A DNA stretch of 33,429 bases from Chloroflexota bacterium (lineage in GTDB: Bacteria; Chloroflexota; Anaerolineae; UBA4142; SHND01): assembly GCA_029778615.1 (NCBI GenBank), contig JAKOPZ010000134.1, forward strand, positions 1 to 33,429, given 5' to 3'. The notes under the pieces are model-generated. The model was not told where the DNA came from, searched no databases, and saw nothing but the letters and a program-made list of their open reading frames with translations. Numbering within the stretch: the stretch's first letter is position 1; the number at the start of each line of letters is the position of its first letter. The position numbers and the translations under genes were made by a program. Below, in pieces: positions 31,349-33,429 of this stretch.

Positions 31349-32859
31349 AACAAGCATTTCACGAAAGGACCATCGTCGAACTGCAAAACGCGATGCAAAC
31401 GGGCGAATGGACCGCGCGCAAAATCGCAGAGGAATATCTCGAACGCATCGAATCGCTCGACCGAAACGGAGCGCGCGTTAATTCCGTCATTGAACTCAAT
31501 CCCGACGCGCTCGCGATTGCCGATGCGTTGGACGGCGAACGACGCGCGGGAAAAACGCGCGGCGCGCTGCACGGCATTCCGATTTTGCTCAAAGACAATA
31601 TTGACACGCACGACCGCATGATGACCACCGCCGGTTCGCTCGCGCTCAAAGGTTCAATTGCCGCGCGTGACGCGTTCATTGTCGAACGCTTGCGCGCGGC
31701 GGGCGCGGTCATTCTGGGCAAAACGAATTTGAGCGAGTGGGCAAATTTTCGCGGGCGCCGTTCCGTCAGCGGCTGGTCGAGTCGCGGCGGTTTGACGCGC
31801 AATCCGTACGCGTTGGACCGGACCGCGTGCGGTTCGTCGTCCGGTTCGGGCGCGGCAGTGGCGGCGAATTTTTGCGCGGCGGCGATTGGCACCGAAACAG
31901 ACGGCTCGATTATTTGTCCGTCGCAAACAAACGGCATTGTCGGCATCAAGCCGACGCTGGGTCTGTTGAGCCGCAGCGGCATCATTCCCATCGCGCACAG
32001 CCAGGACACGCCCGGTCCCATGACGCGCACCGTTGCCGACGCGGCAATTTTGCTCGGCGCCATGACGGGCGTGGATACGCGTGATGCCGCAACGCGCCCA
32101 AGTAAAAAATACGCGCGACGCGATTACACGAACGTTCTCGACCCGAACGGTTTGAACGGCGCGCGGATTGGCGTGGCGCGCAACATGGCGGGCGATAACG
32201 CGCGCATCAACAAGATTTTTGAAACGTGCCTCGACGTTTTGAAACAATTGGGCGCGGTGGTGATTGACCCCGCGAACGTTCCAAATTTCAATAAATTTGG
32301 AAAAACGGAACTGGACGTTTTGCATTACGAATTCCGAGCCGACCTGAATAAATATCTCAAAACGCTTGCGCCGAACATCGGTGTACGCACAATGCAAGAT
32401 GTGATTGCATTCAACGAACAAAACCGCGCGCGCGTCATGCCGTACTTTGGACAAGAACATTTCATCGCCGCGCAAGAAAAAGGTCCGCTCTCCAGCAAAA
32501 CATATCGCGCCGCGCTCGCAAAAAATCATCGCCTTACGCGTACGGAAGGCATTGACGCGGTGATGAAAAAATATCGCCTCGACGCGCTCGTCGTTCCTTC
32601 CGGCGGTCCGGCATGGCTGATTGATTTGGTGAACGGCGATTCCGAAAATTGGGACGTAACGAGTACATCGCCTTCCGCCGTCGCGGGTTATCCGCACATC
32701 ACGGTTCCGGCAGGTTACGTGTATGGTTTGCCCGTTGGGCTTTCGTTTTTCGGCAAAGCATGGAGCGAATCCACGCTCATCCAATGCGCCTACGCGTTCG
32801 AGCAGGCGACAAAGGTTCGCCAGCCGCCCGAGTTTTTAGCCAGCGCGAAAGCAAGTTAG
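31345..32859 (+). CDS. Amidase, amidase-signature (AS) family
   Basis: 504 aa. The Ser-cisSer-Lys triad is readable: K83 in ILLKDNID, cis-Ser S165 in CGSSSGSGAA, and nucleophile S188 in TETDGSIICPS. Length and the ILGKTNLSEWANFR motif are typical of long AS amidases near GatA and plant-type amidase groups. It hydrolyses a carboxamide; substrate unknown. ATGA overlap with the dioxygenase gene means translational coupling, so it may release an aromatic acid or ammonia for the same pathway. The stop codon TAG (32857-32859) is part of the TTAG target duplication of the MITE that follows. Confidence 0.93.
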   Translation: MKQAFHERTIVELQNAMQTGEWTARKIAEEYLERIESLDRNGARVNSVIELNPDALAIADALDGERRAGKTRGALHGIPILLKDNIDTHDRMMTTAGSLALKGSIAARDAFIVERLRAAGAVILGKTNLSEWANFRGRRSVSGWSSRGGLTRNPYALDRTACGSSSGSGAAVAANFCAAAIGTETDGSIICPSQTNGIVGIKPTLGLLSRSGIIPIAHSQDTPGPMTRTVADAAILLGAMTGVDTRDAATRPSKKYARRDYTNVLDPNGLNGARIGVARNMAGDNARINKIFETCLDVLKQLGAVVIDPANVPNFNKFGKTELDVLHYEFRADLNKYLKTLAPNIGVRTMQDVIAFNEQNRARVMPYFGQEHFIAAQEKGPLSSKTYRAALAKNHRLTRTEGIDAVMKKYRLDALVVPSGGPAWLIDLVNGDSENWDVTSTSPSAVAGYPHITVPAGYVYGLPVGLSFFGKAWSESTLIQCAYAFEQATKVRQPPEFLASAKAS

Positions 32860-33034
32860 TACTACTTTGTCACTTGACAGTCGGGCGATTCAAATCGCGG
32901 CAACCGATGGCGAAATCGGCCTACGCCGATTGAGATTTTGTCCAATTTGGCGCATTTTTCAGTCTGCGGAGCCAGACTTGGCTATGCGTTGCTGCGATTT
33001 CCAATCGCCCAAGAGTCAATCTGACAAAGTAGTA
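32860..33034. mobile_element. 175-bp MITE-like element inserted at the amidase stop codon
   Basis: Perfect 13-bp ends TACTACTTTGTCA (32860-32872) and complement (33022-33034). The inverted homology continues with few mismatches to about 46 bp per arm. It is flanked by TTAG on both sides (32856-32859 and 33035-33038). Two internal hairpins: 32914-32920 with 32925-32931, and 32961-32966 with 32973-32978. No ORF inside. If TA is counted as the target, the ends would begin CTACTTTG, as in Tc1/IS630-type elements. Confidence 0.8.
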
Positions 33035-33035
33035 T

Positions 33036-33112
33036 TAGGAGTTGAAGATGTGCGACCCGCACACCCACGCCAAATGAAAAAGTGGGGCGGTAGGACAAAT
33101 TTGAAATTTGTC
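33036..33112. repeat. Diverged copy of the 88-bp repeat
   Basis: It begins with TAGGAGTTG and ends in the palindrome GACAAATTT-G-AAATTTGTC (33094-33112), matching in order the elements of the 88-bp repeat at 33241. The centre is well diverged. Confidence 0.55.
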
Positions 33113-33117
33113 ACCTA

Positions 33118-33229
33118 ATGTGCAACACTTTTGTCATTTCGAGCGGAGCGAGAAATCTCGCAAGGCGCGAATGAGATTTCTCGCCAAGACGGCTCGAAAT
33201 GACATTTGTCCCGCGAAAGAGTTGCACAT
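33118..33229. repeat. REP-like hairpin copy 5 nested in an outer palindrome
   Basis: The REP core is 33132-33204 with the standard TGTCATTTCGAG end. It is enclosed by ATGTGCAAC (33118-33126) and GTTGCACAT (33221-33229), a perfect 9-bp outer inverted repeat. Confidence 0.85.
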
Positions 33230-33240
33230 TGAGTCTTTGT

Positions 33241-33390
33241 CGTACATTTTCAAGAGAGTTGTCCATGAACGGTTGGCTCACCCGCAGCCAATGAAAATGG
33301 GCAACAGTAGGGCAAATTTGAAATTTGCCGTACATTTTCAGAGGAGTTGTCCATGAGCCGTTGGCTCACCTGCAGCCAATGAAAATGGGC
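33241..33390. repeat. 88-bp tandem direct repeat
   Basis: Unit 1 is 33241-33328, unit 2 matches for 62 bp (33329-33390) and then diverges. Each unit carries CGTACATTTTCA, a GAG-rich Shine-Dalgarno-like stretch, GTTGTCCATGA and CCAATGAAAATGGGC. Unit 1 ends with the palindrome GGCAAATTT-G-AAATTTGCC (33311-33329). No long ORF follows either ATG. Confidence 0.75.
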
Positions 33391-33393
33391 GCC

Positions 33394-33429
33394 GCGTCGT
33401 AACAGCGCGTCGTAACAGCTCGTAGTAAC
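33394..33429. repeat. 13-bp tandem repeat running off the window
   Basis: GCGTCGTAACAGC at 33394-33406 and again at 33407-33419, then a partial and diverged third unit to the right edge. Confidence 0.7.

Noticed and set aside
32860-33429. CRISPR array
   Set aside because: Repeats are of several families and lengths, and there are no regular unique spacers between identical repeats and no cas gene.

Overview
The window looks like a chromosomal segment of an uncultured Chloroflexota bacterium, probably Anaerolineae-like. This is an inference from style: high-GC genes very rich in CGCG, lipoprotein substrate-binding proteins whose lipidated Cys is followed by Ala/Pro/Thr or Val/Gln/Thr tethers, ABC importers without their own ATPase, split metV-metF genes, and intergenic spacers made of seven-base tandem units and REP-like palindromes. 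No rRNA, tRNA, CRISPR, phage or plasmid gene was found. I count 28 protein genes: three on the minus strand at the left edge, and all others on the plus strand from 1983 onward.

Layout. 1-1732 (minus): a small lipoprotein, a short LuxR-type HTH protein, and the 5' part of a secreted Thr/Pro/Lys-rich protein with a possible ZU5-like domain that runs off the left edge. 1983-4810: metV and metF, with a REP hairpin at their junction, then an MFS exporter. 5088-9723: a dipeptide/nickel-type ABC importer (lipoprotein plus DppB- and DppC-like permeases) interrupted by a DinB-fold gene and a hotdog thioesterase. 9889-11736: GTP-dependent PEP carboxykinase behind a palindrome-bearing promoter.

12113-27821 reads as a carbohydrate or polyol utilisation region. 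It holds a GntR/UTRA regulator, a xylose-isomerase-like TIM barrel, a luciferase-like flavin oxidoreductase, a DUF2264 protein, a polysaccharide deacetylase, a Gfo/Idh/MocA dehydrogenase, a DapA-family lyase lacking the usual catalytic Tyr, a sugar ABC importer, a glycerol-1-phosphate-dehydrogenase-like enzyme, a class I DhnA/LsrF-type aldolase and an FGGY kinase. Import, phosphorylation, aldol cleavage and triose-phosphate redox could form one pathway. The substrate cannot be read from sequence.

27823-32859 holds an isoprenylcysteine/PEMT-type methyltransferase, a sphingosine-1-phosphate-lyase-like PLP enzyme, a VOC protein, a hydroxyquinol-1,2-dioxygenase-like enzyme and an amidase. 32860-33429 is repeat-dense: a MITE-like element inserted at the amidase stop codon, a REP hairpin, an 88-bp tandem repeat and a 13-bp tandem repeat.

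The most unusual structure is in the spacers. Four intergenic stretches, each directly upstream of a start codon without a visible Shine-Dalgarno, are built from in-phase 7-nt units of unrelated sequence. The clearest is 15 consecutive heptads (14731-14835) running from the stop codon of one gene to the start codon of the next. Two REP hairpins are also flanked by 9-10 bp direct repeats, so they behave like small mobile elements.
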